Origin: Acidobacteriota bacterium
GTDB lineage: Bacteria > Acidobacteriota > Terriglobia > Terriglobales > Acidobacteriaceae
Length of the DNA: 64,000 nucleotides
Direction: 5' to 3'
Assembly (NCBI GenBank): GCA_021780315.1
Contig: JAJXYY010000042.1
Coordinates: 62,001 to 126,000, forward strand
Position 1 is the stretch's first letter, and the number at the start of each line of letters is the position of its first letter. The notes beneath the pieces are model-generated. The model saw only the letters and a list, made by a program, of their open reading frames with translations, was not told the DNA's origin and did not search any database. This document shows positions 16,767 through 25,069 of the stretch, piece after piece. The translations under genes were made by a program, and so were the position numbers.

Positions 16767-18404
16767 CTACTTTGCGGCGATGGCAAGTTGTTGCTGGTAT
16801 TCCTCGTAGGGGCCCTTGTGGTCGGTGATGTGGAAGTCGGTGGGGCCGCCTTCGAAGTGCCAGATGCGGGTGCCGGCTTCTTCGATGAGGTCCTGGTCGT
16901 GGGTGACGAGGAAGACGGTGCCTTCGTACTTCTGGATGGCCTGGTTGAGGGCGTTGATGCTTTCGAGGTCCAAGTGGTTGGTGGGTTCGTCGAGGACGAG
17001 GACGTTGGGCTTCTGGAGCATGATCTTGCAGAAGAGCAGGCGGGCGGCTTCTCCACCGGAGAGGGCGTCGGTCTTCTTGAGGCCTTCTTCGCCCTTGAAG
17101 AGCATTTGTCCGAGGATGCCGCGGATGTCTTCCTTGGTGGCCTGAGGGTCGAACTGGTGGAGCCAGTCGGAGGCGGTCATGCCTAGCTGGATGGAGCCTT
17201 TGTGATCCTGGGCGAAGTAGCCGATGGAGACTTCGTGGCCCCATTTGACGGAGCCGGAGTCGATGGAGACGTCTTTTTCTTCGATGCCGGGGCCGTTGGC
17301 GAGGAGAGCCTTGAGGAGGGTGGTCTTCCCTTGCCCGTTGCGGCCCATGAGGATGACCTTGTCGCCACGGCTGACAGCGGCGGAGAAGTTGTTGATGACG
17401 TGCTCGACCTTGCCGTCTTTCTGGGTGTAGGACTTGTTGACGTGCTCGAATTCGAGGACGTTTTTGCCGGAGGGGCGCTCCATTTTGAAGGCGATGAAGG
17501 GGCGGGCGATGTTGGAGCGGGCGAGTTCGCTGGTGGCGAGGCGCTCGACTTCTTTTTTGCGGGAGTTGACCTGGCTGGAGCGGGTGCCGGCGGAGAAGCG
17601 GGCGATGAAGTCGTTGAGTTGGGCGATCTTCTTTTCGCGCTGCTCGTTCTGGGATTCGATGCGGGTGCGGATGCTGGTCTTTTGAAGGACCATGTCGTCG
17701 TAGCCGCCGTTGTAGGTGATGATGGTCTCGTAGTCGATGTCGGCGATGTGGGTGCAGACGTTGTTGAGGAAGTGGCGATCGTGGGAGATGGTGATAACGG
17801 TGCCGTTGTAGCGGACGAGGAAGTCCTGGAGCCAGTGGATGGACTCGAGGTCGAGGTAGTTGGTGGGCTCGTCGAGGAGCAGCGCCTGGGGGTTGCCGAA
17901 GAGCGCCTGAGCGAGGAGGACGCGGACCTTCTGGCCGCCCTGAAGCTCGGACATTTTGCGCTCGTGTAGCTCGTCGGGGATGTCGAGGCCTTGGAGGAGG
18001 ACTGCGGCGTTGGACTCGGCTTCGTAGCCGTCTTCGTCGCCGACGATACCTTCGAGTTCGCCGAGGCGGGAGCCGTCTTCGTCGGTTAGTTCGGGCTTTT
18101 CGTAGATGATCTCGCGCTCTTCGAGAGCGGCCCAGAGGGCCTTATTGCCCATGATGACGGTATCGATGACACGGTAGGCGTCGAAGGCGTACTGGTCCTG
18201 GGAGAGGACACCGATCTTTTTGGGGCGGACGACGGTTCCCTTCTGGGGGTCGATCTCGCCGGTGAGGCACTTCATGAAGGTCGATTTGCCGGCGCCGTTG
18301 GGGCCGGTGAGGCCGTAGCGGCGGCCTGTGGTGAAGGTGACGGAGACATCCTCGAAGAGGAGCTTCGAGCCATAGCGCATGGTGACATTGGAGACAGAGA
18401 TCAT
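16767..18404 (-). CDS. ybiT: ABC-F family ATPase, YbiT-like
   Basis: 545 residues with two ABC domains and no membrane segments. Domain 1: Walker A GPNGAGKST (34-42), signature ELQGGQKVRVLLAQALF, Walker B LLLDEPTNYLD. Domain 2: GRNGQGKTT, ALSGGEAARLLF, VLVLDEPTNHLD. Between them is the P-site tRNA-interacting motif linker with charged helices (QNEQREKKIAQLNDFIARFSAG). The start (ISVSNVTMRYGSKLLFEDVSV) and DYETIITYNGGYDD match E. coli YbiT more than EttA or Uup. ABC-F proteins act on ribosomes. TATAAAAT lies about 12 nt before the ATG with no ribosome site. The first signature has QGG instead of SGG. Confidence 0.92.
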   Translation of the reverse strand: MISVSNVTMRYGSKLLFEDVSVTFTTGRRYGLTGPNGAGKSTFMKCLTGEIDPQKGTVVRPKKIGVLSQDQYAFDAYRVIDTVIMGNKALWAALEEREIIYEKPELTDEDGSRLGELEGIVGDEDGYEAESNAAVLLQGLDIPDELHERKMSELQGGQKVRVLLAQALFGNPQALLLDEPTNYLDLESIHWLQDFLVRYNGTVITISHDRHFLNNVCTHIADIDYETIITYNGGYDDMVLQKTSIRTRIESQNEQREKKIAQLNDFIARFSAGTRSSQVNSRKKEVERLATSELARSNIARPFIAFKMERPSGKNVLEFEHVNKSYTQKDGKVEHVINNFSAAVSRGDKVILMGRNGQGKTTLLKALLANGPGIEEKDVSIDSGSVKWGHEVSIGYFAQDHKGSIQLGMTASDWLHQFDPQATKEDIRGILGQMLFKGEEGLKKTDALSGGEAARLLFCKIMLQKPNVLVLDEPTNHLDLESINALNQAIQKYEGTVFLVTHDQDLIEEAGTRIWHFEGGPTDFHITDHKGPYEEYQQQLAIAAK

Positions 18405-18470
18405 AGGATTGGTCTTATTTTATAGGGCTGAAGGTTGAGGGGAGGTAAATGAAGAAGACCAGACACAACT

Positions 18471-18507
18471 GCTCCGCTGTGCCGTTGGTTGACGTGCAGA
18501 GCGGAGC
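18471..18507. repeat. 12-bp palindrome with one mismatch between ABC-F and helicase genes
   Basis: GCTCCGCTGTGC (18471-18482) pairs with GCAGAGCGGAGC (18496-18507) around a 13-nt loop. It may terminate the helicase transcript, or be a decayed dispersed palindrome like that at 45904. Confidence 0.5.
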
Positions 18508-18521
18508 GTTGCGGATGAGGG

Positions 18522-20027
18522 TTATTGACCGCGGCGGGCTGGGCCGGAGCGGCTGCTGCCTGGGCGGCTGTTGCTGCCTGGGCGGCCGGAGCCGGGGCCA
18601 CGTCCGCCGGAGTTTCGTCCGCCGGAGAAGCCGCCGTTGCCGGCACCCGCACCAGCCGATTTGTAGGGGCTGGGGTTGGGGGTCATGGGTGAGACTGGAT
18701 CGTTGCCCTTCCAGGAGCGAGTCTCCATCTGCATCAGATCCTGCCCCTTGGTTGCGAGGTCGACGGGCTGGTTACGGAGTTCCTTCTCAAGGTTCTTATC
18801 GGCTTCGCGCCACTCAAACTTTATCTTGAGTTCGCGCTCGAGCTTGCGGGCGTCGCCTTTTTCCTGAGGCATGACGAAGGTGGTGGCTACGCCTTTTTTG
18901 CCAGCGCGACCGGTACGGCCGATGCGGTGGACGAAGTCGTCGGAGGCGTTGGGCAGGTCGTAGTTGACGACGTGGGCGATGTCGTTGACGTCGATGCCGC
19001 GGGCGGCGACGTCAGTGGCGACGAGGACGCGGTGTTTGCCGTTGGAGAAGCCCTTGAGGGCGGCGGTGCGCTGGGACTGGCTGCGGTCGCCGTGGATGAC
19101 ATCGGCGTCGTGGCCGAGCTTCTCCAGCTTCTTGGAGATGCGGTCCGCGCCGTGCTTGGTACGGGAGAAGACGAGGAAGGTGCCTTCTTCCTGACGGAGC
19201 ATCTGGTCGAGCAGGCCGAGCTTCTGGTCCTGCATGACGGTGTAGACGCGGAGTTCGACGCGGTCGGAGGGCTTGGAGGTGGTGCCGATCTCGACGCGGA
19301 CGGGGTTGCTGACGTAGTCGCGGACGATCTCGCGGATGTTGGCGTCGAGGGTGGCCGAGTAGCACATGGTCTGGCGGGTCTTGGGGATGGCTCCGACGAT
19401 GCGGCGGATGGCGGGCAGGAAGCCCATGTCCAACATGCGATCGACTTCGTCGAGGACGAACATTTCGACGGCGCCGAGGTTGACGGAGCGGCGGCGGAGG
19501 AAGTCTTCGAGGCGGCCGGGGGTGGCTACGACGAGGCGTGGGCCGCGGTCGAGCTGATCGAGCTGGTTGTTCTCGGAGAGACCACCGCAGACGAGCACGG
19601 CATCGTTTTTGGCGTTGGGGACGAGCTTGGCGTAGGCATCGAGAACCTGCATGGCGAGCTCGCGGGTGGGGAGCAGGATGAGGGCGCGGATGGGATTGCG
19701 CTTGCCTTTGGTGCTGGGCACCGAGGTGGCATCCATGCGCTCGATCATGGGGATGAGGAAGCTGAGGGTCTTGCCGGTGCCGGTGGAGGCGGTGGCGAGG
19801 ATGTCGTTGCCTTCGAGGGCGGGGGGGATGGCCTTGGCCTGGACGGGGGTGGGGAGGGTGAAGCCGGCCTTGGCGAGGCGGTGCTTCAGCGAGTCAGAGA
19901 TTTTGAAGTCGTTGAAGTGGACGTCTTTGACGAGGGGCAAGCCGGTTGGGGTGGTGATGACGGCCTCTGCCTGGGGGGTATTGTTGGTGTTGATTTCAGC
20001 CTGGGGCTCAAGGATTGCGGAGTTCAA
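18522..20027 (-). CDS. DEAD-box ATP-dependent RNA helicase (RhlE-like)
   Basis: 501 residues from a TTG at 20027, chosen because AAAGGAA lies 6 nt before it and the family N-terminus follows; the longer frame upstream has no start signal. Motifs: Q-motif GFTLPTPVQAKAIPPAL, I ASTGTGKT, Ia PTRELA, II VLDEVDRMLDMGF (DEVD, not DEAD), III SAT, IV-V region and VI HRIGRTGRAGKKG. The C-terminus (last ~50 residues) is Gly/Arg/Ser-rich and probably disordered, for RNA binding. It unwinds RNA in ribosome assembly or decay; the exact target is unknown. Palindrome 18471-18507 lies just after the stop. Confidence 0.92.
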   Translation of the reverse strand: MNSAILEPQAEINTNNTPQAEAVITTPTGLPLVKDVHFNDFKISDSLKHRLAKAGFTLPTPVQAKAIPPALEGNDILATASTGTGKTLSFLIPMIERMDATSVPSTKGKRNPIRALILLPTRELAMQVLDAYAKLVPNAKNDAVLVCGGLSENNQLDQLDRGPRLVVATPGRLEDFLRRRSVNLGAVEMFVLDEVDRMLDMGFLPAIRRIVGAIPKTRQTMCYSATLDANIREIVRDYVSNPVRVEIGTTSKPSDRVELRVYTVMQDQKLGLLDQMLRQEEGTFLVFSRTKHGADRISKKLEKLGHDADVIHGDRSQSQRTAALKGFSNGKHRVLVATDVAARGIDVNDIAHVVNYDLPNASDDFVHRIGRTGRAGKKGVATTFVMPQEKGDARKLERELKIKFEWREADKNLEKELRNQPVDLATKGQDLMQMETRSWKGNDPVSPMTPNPSPYKSAGAGAGNGGFSGGRNSGGRGPGSGRPGSNSRPGSSRSGPARRGQ

Positions 20028-20413
20028 GGTTATTCCTTTGACTGGTGAGAGTCGTGTGTTGATGAAGCGACATAAGGATGCAGGGGTGCCGAGGCACCAT
20101 AGATCTTGCTTAGTCAGCATTGCTGTCGGGAATCGAAGCGCTGCTGCTGCACGGCGAGACTCGTCCGATGACGGGTCTTCCAGCCAGAGCAACCAGCGCG
20201 GCTTCTTTTTTGGGAAGGTATGCGGTGGGTGAGAGCGAATCGCAGTCTCTGGCCAAACATCCGAGTAGCTTTTGGAGGTCTTTGCCTGCGGTGCCCGCAC
20301 TCGTTTAGGTCAGAGTGCAAATCCAGAGTAACACAGTTTCAATCTGGAAGGCGAATGTGGGTTGGACCGAAGGGATGATTGCAGGAGAACAGAAGTCTGC
20401 TAGACTGCCGAAC
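20028..20413. other. Spacer between divergent helicase and small-protein genes
   Basis: About 385 bases. It should contain the helicase leader and promoter (- strand) and the promoter at 20379-20406 (+ strand). Open frames extending the helicase upstream lack start signals and are Arg/Ser/Pro-rich. No RNA structure recognised. Confidence 0.4.
20379..20406 (+). promoter_or_regulatory. Putative leaderless promoter of the 20414 gene
   Basis: TTGCAG (20379-20384), a 16-nt spacer and TAGACT (20401-20406), with 7 nt to the ATG at 20414. Confidence 0.45.
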
Positions 20414-20647
20414 ATGCCCTGTACCGGTGGAAGAGAGTTGAAGCAGATGCTGGCGAACGCGGTGAGCGAGCTGGCCGAGGCCAAGGAAGGGTTGGCCGAT
20501 GAGACGACTACCCTGGAGCAGCGGGAGCGGCGGGTTCAGAACGCGGAGAAGAACCATGCGTGGACGTCGAAGATGCTGTTGGAGCATCTGCAGACGTGTG
20601 CTGCGTGCCGGACGCGGGAGAGTGCACTGCGTCCGGCGGTGAAGTGA
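20414..20647 (+). CDS. Small coiled-coil hypothetical protein
   Basis: 77 residues: MPCTGGRELK, then a helical heptad-like stretch (LANAVSELAEAKEGLADETTTLEQRERRVQNAEK) and a C-terminal CAAC motif. No family recognised. An alternative start at 20375 would add 13 residues; I prefer 20414 because the promoter-like TAGACT lies between them, so a transcript from it could not include the earlier start. Confidence 0.6.
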   Translation: MPCTGGRELKQMLANAVSELAEAKEGLADETTTLEQRERRVQNAEKNHAWTSKMLLEHLQTCAACRTRESALRPAVK

Positions 20648-20693
20648 GGGTATCCTGCTGCCGGAAGGTGCAGGGTGCCGCTGGACGAAAGTT

Positions 20694-20736
20694 AGCCCCG
20701 GTGGTGGCGCGGTGAGATGGCGCGAGATCCGGGGCT
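20694..20736 (+). terminator. Probable hairpin terminator after the 20414 gene
   Basis: Outer stem AGCCCCGG / CCGGGGCT (20694-20701, 20729-20736) with an inner CGCG/CGCG pairing, followed by GGTTATTT. It lies between convergent genes, so it may also serve msrA. Confidence 0.5.
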
Positions 20737-20774
20737 GGTTATTTGGGGTATCGACTGCGAATGGTCGTAGCGGA

Positions 20775-21251
20775 CTAGATGTGGCAACTGACCATGCCAC
20801 GCTTCTCCAGATATTTCTGGTGGTACTCTTCGGCCTTCCAGAAGGCAGGCGCGGTGAGGACCTGGGTGGCGATGGGGAGGCGGTAGGTTCCTGAGGCGTT
20901 GAGTTCTGCGATTCTGGCGCGGGCCTGAGTGGCCTGCTGGTCGGAGAGACAGAAGATGACGCTACGATACTGGGACCCCCAGTCCGGTCCCTGCCGGTTG
21001 ACCTGAGTAGGATCGTGGAGCGCGAAGAAGGTATCGAGAAGTTGATCGTAGGAGAGACGGCTGTTATCGAAGGTGACTTGAACGACTTCCGCGTGGCCGG
21101 TGCGGTCAGTACAGACTTCTTTGTAGGTTGGGTGTTCGAGGTCGCCGCCTGCGTATCCTACGACTGTATCGATGACACCGTTGAGTTCGTCGAAACGGGC
21201 TTCAACACCCCAAAAACACCCTGCTCCAAATACTGCTTTTTCAAGTGCCAC
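20775..21251 (-). CDS. msrA: Peptide-methionine (S)-S-oxide reductase MsrA
   Basis: 158 residues from a GTG at 21251, with AAAGGAG 7 nt before it; the in-frame TTG at 21269 lies inside that leader and is rejected. The active-site motif is GAGCFWGVEARF with the catalytic Cys; GYAGG, DPTQVNRQGPDWGSQYRS and EEYHQKYLEKR are family hallmarks. A second Cys near the C-terminus (MVSCHI) may act in recycling through thioredoxin. It reduces methionine-S-sulfoxide in oxidised proteins. Not fused to MsrB. Confidence 0.95.
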   Translation of the reverse strand: MALEKAVFGAGCFWGVEARFDELNGVIDTVVGYAGGDLEHPTYKEVCTDRTGHAEVVQVTFDNSRLSYDQLLDTFFALHDPTQVNRQGPDWGSQYRSVIFCLSDQQATQARARIAELNASGTYRLPIATQVLTAPAFWKAEEYHQKYLEKRGMVSCHI

Positions 21252-21594
21252 GTTGGTGCTCCTTTGCAATTCATTGGATGCGCAGAATTTGAGTTTGTCA
21301 TCCTACGTACTGTGAATTGCGGGAGTATTCTTGGCTTCGATATGGAGGGGTGTCAAGGGGCGGTGTCACAGAAGTTGTAGGCGGGTGCCGGGATGGTGAC
21401 GGCGGCGTGGCGGCTGGGGGTTGGGCGGCGGCTAAAGCGTGTGGTTGCAACGTTGTGGGGAGGCGTTTGGCAGAGGGTTCGATTGTTAATTTCTGGTTGC
21501 AACGGTGACGTGCGCGGTACGCAGGAAAGGCCCCGAGTCTGGGCTGATTGACAGCAAAGACAGGGGGCCTGGCGCGCAGCGGAGGGGTGGGGCG
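21252..21594. other. Spacer between msrA and rluB
   Basis: About 340 bases upstream of msrA and downstream of rluB, both on the - strand. It should hold the msrA promoter. I see no gene, RNA or clear hairpin in it. Confidence 0.4.
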
Positions 21595-22515
21595 CTAACG
21601 GGGGCGGCGGGTGGCGAAGGACTTCTTTTTGACGGGGGCCTTGAGCTGGGCGTACTCGGGGAGCTTGGCCTTGGGGACGACTTTTTTGCCGCTGGCTGCG
21701 CGGTTAAGGGCCATGACTTCTCCGGGGGTGAGTTCGCGGAATTCGCCGGGGGGGACGTCGAGACGGAGGGCTCCGTAGCCGATGCGGCGGATTTTTTCGA
21801 CGTGGTGGCCGATCTCCTCGAACATTTTGCGGAGCTGGCGGTTGCGTCCTTCGATGAGGGTGACTTCGAACCAGGGGTTGTCGCCGGCGCGGACGAGTTC
21901 GACCTTGGCGGGAGAGGTGATGATGCGGTCGCGACGGCCGGAACGGATCTCGTCGAGGCGGCCGCGGTCGATCATGATGCCGCGGCGGATCTGGTCGATG
22001 CCGGAGGCCGGAGGGACTCCGCTGACTTTGACGAGGTAGGATTTTTCGACACCGGCGGCGGCCTTGGAGAGGGAGTTGGCGAGGTCGCCGTCGTTGGTCA
22101 TGAGGAGGAGGCCCTCGGAGAGGTAGTCGAGGCGGCCTACGGGGTAGAGGCGTGGGAGCTTACCGTGGAGGCCGGTGACCTTCTTCTGGGTGGCCTCGCC
22201 GAGGAGTTGCATGACGGTGGGGCGGTGCTGGGGGTCGACCAGAGTGGTGACGTAGCCGCGAGGCTTGTTGAGCATGAAGTAGCGGTGGGGCTCGGGGCCG
22301 CTGAGAAGCTTGCCGTCGACACGGATGTGGTCTTTGGTGGGGTCGTGGCGGGTGCCGAGGGTGGTGATGGTGGTTCCGTTGACCTGGACGCGGCCTTCGA
22401 GGATGATCTCCTCGGCTTTGCGGCGAGAGGCGATGCCGGCCTGCGCGAGGATCTTCTGGAGGCGGTCGCCGGTGGGGGCATCTTCTTTGGCGGGAGGGGT
22501 GGCTTTGCTAGTCAT
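21595..22515 (-). CDS. rluB: 23S rRNA pseudouridine synthase, RluB/RsuA family
   Basis: 306 residues. An N-terminal S4 RNA-binding domain (RLQKILAQAGIASRRKAEEIILEGRVQVNG) precedes the synthase domain with the catalytic Asp in GRLDYLSEGLLLMTNDGD. Further family motifs are YFMLNKPRGYVTT, EKSYLVKVSG and LIEGRNRQLRKMFEEIGHHVEKIRRIGYG. The tail (last 40 residues) is Lys/Arg-rich. It would isomerise uridine in 23S rRNA. It follows scpB on the same strand by 89 bases, the common scpA-scpB-rluB order. Confidence 0.93.
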   Translation of the reverse strand: MTSKATPPAKEDAPTGDRLQKILAQAGIASRRKAEEIILEGRVQVNGTTITTLGTRHDPTKDHIRVDGKLLSGPEPHRYFMLNKPRGYVTTLVDPQHRPTVMQLLGEATQKKVTGLHGKLPRLYPVGRLDYLSEGLLLMTNDGDLANSLSKAAAGVEKSYLVKVSGVPPASGIDQIRRGIMIDRGRLDEIRSGRRDRIITSPAKVELVRAGDNPWFEVTLIEGRNRQLRKMFEEIGHHVEKIRRIGYGALRLDVPPGEFRELTPGEVMALNRAASGKKVVPKAKLPEYAQLKAPVKKKSFATRRPR

Positions 22516-22604
22516 GGTTGCTGGCTTTCTGACTGCGGAGGTGCTCGTCGCGGTCGGGTGTTGCTGAGGTGCTGGATTGATTGTAGCTGGTGCAGAGGTT
22601 GCGG

Positions 22605-23663
22605 CTACTCGTCTTCAGCTGGTTTGGGTTGGGCTGGCTGGGGGGAAGCGTCGATGGGATCGAGGGGGGTGGTGGACTCGTCGATGGGGTCGTCGAGGGG
22701 GTTGTCCTCGGTGTCGGGGCTGCCGTCGGCCTGGGGGGCGTGGGAGTGGCGTTCGGGTTCGAGGTCGCTGGCTGACTCGGGGGCGTGGTGCGAGTGAGGC
22801 TCGGCTGCGGTCTCTTCGGCGGCGGGCTCGGGGTGGTGATCCATCTGGATCTCTTCCTGTTCGGCGAGTTCGCCGGCCATCTTTTCGAACTCTTCGATGC
22901 TGGGGAGTTCGTTGATGTCTTTGAGGCCGAAGCGGAGGAGGAAGTCCTTGGTGGTTTTGTAGAGGATGGGGCGGCCGATGACCTGTTTGCGGCCGGCGGT
23001 GGTGATGAGCTTGCGGGCCATGAGGGAGCCGAGGACGCCGCCGGAGTCTACGCCACGAATCTCGGAGATTTCGGGAGCGGTGACGGGCTGTTTGTAGGCG
23101 ACGACGGCGAGGGTTTCGAGGGCCTGGAGGGAGAGCTTGAGGGGTGGCTTGAGGGACTTGACGAAGCCGCGGACGGCGTCGTGGTACTCGGGCTTGGTGG
23201 CGAGGCGGAAGCCTCCGGCGACTTCGCGGATTTCGAGGCCGCGGTCGGAGGTGGCGTAGTCGCGGAAGAGCTCGTCGAGGATGGTGCGGAAGTATTCACG
23301 GAGGCGCCGGGCCTTTTCCTTCTCTGCTCTGGATTCGGCGGCGGTTGGTTTGGCGTCAGTTCCCTGCCCTGCGGTGGCTGGGGAAGTCTCGGCGGAGGGC
23401 TCGGGGGCTTCGGGGGTGAGGACTTCGCCGTTGAGGGCGTCCTGATCCTGATCGATGTCTTGATTGCTGTCCTGATCGGTGATCTGGTCGCTGGTGGCGC
23501 GGGCGAGTGCGGGCGATGGCTCCAGCGTGAGGTGGTGCTGGGCGGCGTCGAGGTGGTCGAGTTCGGCCTGGGCTTCGTGGCCGAGGAGGCCGGTGAGCTG
23601 GGCGAGGGTGACGGGTTCTTCCGACGCGTAGATGACGGCTTCGATCTTTGCTTTGAGGCTCAT
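22605..23663 (-). CDS. scpB: Segregation and condensation protein B, with large acidic insertion
   Basis: 352 residues against about 190-200 for typical ScpB. The first winged-helix strand-helix set (KAKIEAVIYASEEPVTLAQLTGLLG) is normal, then about 80 residues of low-complexity acidic sequence (NQDIDQDQDALN, many Asp, Gln, Ser, Pro) interrupt it before YFRTILDELFRDYATSDRGLEIREVAGGFRLATKPEY. The second winged helix is intact (LSLQALETLAVVAYKQPVTAPEISEIRGVD, GRPILYKTTKDFLLRFGL). A 90-residue acidic His/Pro/Asp tail follows. ScpB dimers bind ScpA and the SMC complex for chromosome condensation. The insertion is encoded partly by near-tandem CTGATC units (about 23440-23488). Confidence 0.92.
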   Translation of the reverse strand: MSLKAKIEAVIYASEEPVTLAQLTGLLGHEAQAELDHLDAAQHHLTLEPSPALARATSDQITDQDSNQDIDQDQDALNGEVLTPEAPEPSAETSPATAGQGTDAKPTAAESRAEKEKARRLREYFRTILDELFRDYATSDRGLEIREVAGGFRLATKPEYHDAVRGFVKSLKPPLKLSLQALETLAVVAYKQPVTAPEISEIRGVDSGGVLGSLMARKLITTAGRKQVIGRPILYKTTKDFLLRFGLKDINELPSIEEFEKMAGELAEQEEIQMDHHPEPAAEETAAEPHSHHAPESASDLEPERHSHAPQADGSPDTEDNPLDDPIDESTTPLDPIDASPQPAQPKPAEDE

Positions 23664-23968
23664 AAGTGTGGATGAAGAGTACCCCTAAGCATACCAACGA
23701 CTACCGGGGTTAGCGCGGCTGAGGCGTGGATAAAGCGGACGATGACGGTCGGTGGGCGGCAGGCGCGGGGTGGGAGCGTAACAGCGGGCTGGGGGTGGGG
23801 AGAGGCGCATGCAGCGGAAATGGTGCAGCGGGCGAGGTAAGACTATTGTTTCCACTATTTACCGCAATTCATTGCAAGGTGAAACCAGGTGGCTAATGGT
23901 TGCTACATTTGTTTTCATTCATTTAGAAGTCATTGAGTTTGGACTATTAACTGCATGCGCAACAGGCT
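23664..23968. other. Spacer between scpB and the PEP-CTERM gene
   Basis: About 305 bases between divergent genes. The 150 bases before 23969 are distinctly AT-rich compared with the surroundings and probably hold the promoter and leader of the PEP-CTERM gene. GTACCCC occurs at 23679 but without the rest of the dispersed repeat. Confidence 0.4.
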
Positions 23969-24985
23969 ATGACGATTCGCTCTTTTCTCTACCTGATCGC
24001 CGGGCTGACGATTCCGGTTGTAGTGTGTCATGCAGACACGGTTCCTTTTGGTGTGGCCAGCGCGTATAACCTGGTGGCGTTGGGCACGGTGGACTCGAAT
24101 GGTAATCAAGTGATAGCAGGCACGATTGGCACGAATGCCGATGTGACGGGCCGGGTGGCTGCGGCGGACATGGTGCTGACGGGCACGACGATCGGGAGTT
24201 CGCTGAATGCTGATCCTTATGGGTCGTTGGCGAGCTTTGGACTGGTGTCGACGAATGGCCTGGTGGCGGGTCAGACGTTCAACATGAACGGCGGCGGCAA
24301 CGTGTATGCGCCGGGGACGAATGGCAACATCAATTTCAACGATGGCGGGCACCGGGTGACGAGCGGGAGTTCGGGGATCGACTTCACCTCGCTACGGAGT
24401 GCGCTGGATTTGCAGACCGCGGTGCTGAATGGGCTTGCTGCAAACGGTGTGGTTGGTGCTCCGACGCCGATGGGCGGCAATCCCAGTTGGCTGGTGCTGC
24501 AGGGGACGAGCCCGACTCTGAATGTGTTTGACCTGACGGCGGCGCAGTTTGCGGATACGAACCACAACATCGACATTGAGGTGCCGGTGGGTTCGACGGT
24601 GATTGTGAATGTGGCGGGGACGAACGTGACTCTGGGCACGGGGCTGTACGTCAACGGCGTGCAGAACAGCGGCGACAGCCAGACGGATGCGAATATCCTG
24701 TTCAACTTTGCGGGTGCGCAGACGGTGGCGATCGATGCACAGTTCAGCGCGTCGGTGCTGGCACCGTTTGCGGTGTTGAGCGGGAATGGCCAGATGGCGG
24801 GGAACTTTATTGCCGCGCAGATTGGGCAGACCGGCGAGGTGCACAACATGGAGTTTACGGGGAGCTTTGGCAACACGAATCCGAAGGATGGTTCGGGCGT
24901 GACGCCGGAGCCAAGTACTCTGGCGCTGATGGGTACGGGTCTGGTCTCGCTGAGTGCGCTGTTGCGGCGGCGGTTGCAGGCGTAA
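23969..24985 (+). CDS. Choice-of-anchor A family protein with PEP-CTERM sorting signal
   Basis: 338 residues: signal peptide (about 1-22), a choice-of-anchor A type beta-rich adhesin domain (SAYNLVALGTVDSNGNQVIAGTIGTNADVTGRV, later SASVLAPFAVLSGNGQMAGNFIAAQIG), and a C-terminal PEP-CTERM anchor made of TPEPST, a hydrophobic helix (LALMGTGLVSLSALL) and RRRLQA. PEP-CTERM proteins are processed by an exosortase and go to the outer surface, usually with exopolysaccharide; no exosortase is in the window. It is Gly/Asn/Thr-rich and Cys-poor. On the opposite strand to its neighbours, it separates scpA from scpB. Confidence 0.92.
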   Translation: MTIRSFLYLIAGLTIPVVVCHADTVPFGVASAYNLVALGTVDSNGNQVIAGTIGTNADVTGRVAAADMVLTGTTIGSSLNADPYGSLASFGLVSTNGLVAGQTFNMNGGGNVYAPGTNGNINFNDGGHRVTSGSSGIDFTSLRSALDLQTAVLNGLAANGVVGAPTPMGGNPSWLVLQGTSPTLNVFDLTAAQFADTNHNIDIEVPVGSTVIVNVAGTNVTLGTGLYVNGVQNSGDSQTDANILFNFAGAQTVAIDAQFSASVLAPFAVLSGNGQMAGNFIAAQIGQTGEVHNMEFTGSFGNTNPKDGSGVTPEPSTLALMGTGLVSLSALLRRRLQA

Positions 24986-25008
24986 GGGGCAGGAGAAGTG
25001 AAGGCAGA

Positions 25009-25057
25009 CGAAGGCCCATGTTGACGACCGATTGCCGGTCGTCAACATGGGCCTTCG
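25009..25057. terminator. 22-bp perfect hairpin, bidirectional terminator
   Basis: Arms 25009-25030 and 25036-25057 are perfectly complementary (22 bp) with loop ATTGC, then GGTTTGTTTGG. It lies between the convergent PEP-CTERM gene and scpA, 12 bases from the scpA stop. Confidence 0.88.
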
Positions 25058-25069
25058 GTTTGTTTGGGG

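Noticed and set aside
23679..23700. GTACCCC near the scpB start as another dispersed repeat
   Set aside because: The downstream CAAAGTCTTC and TTAGG blocks are missing.
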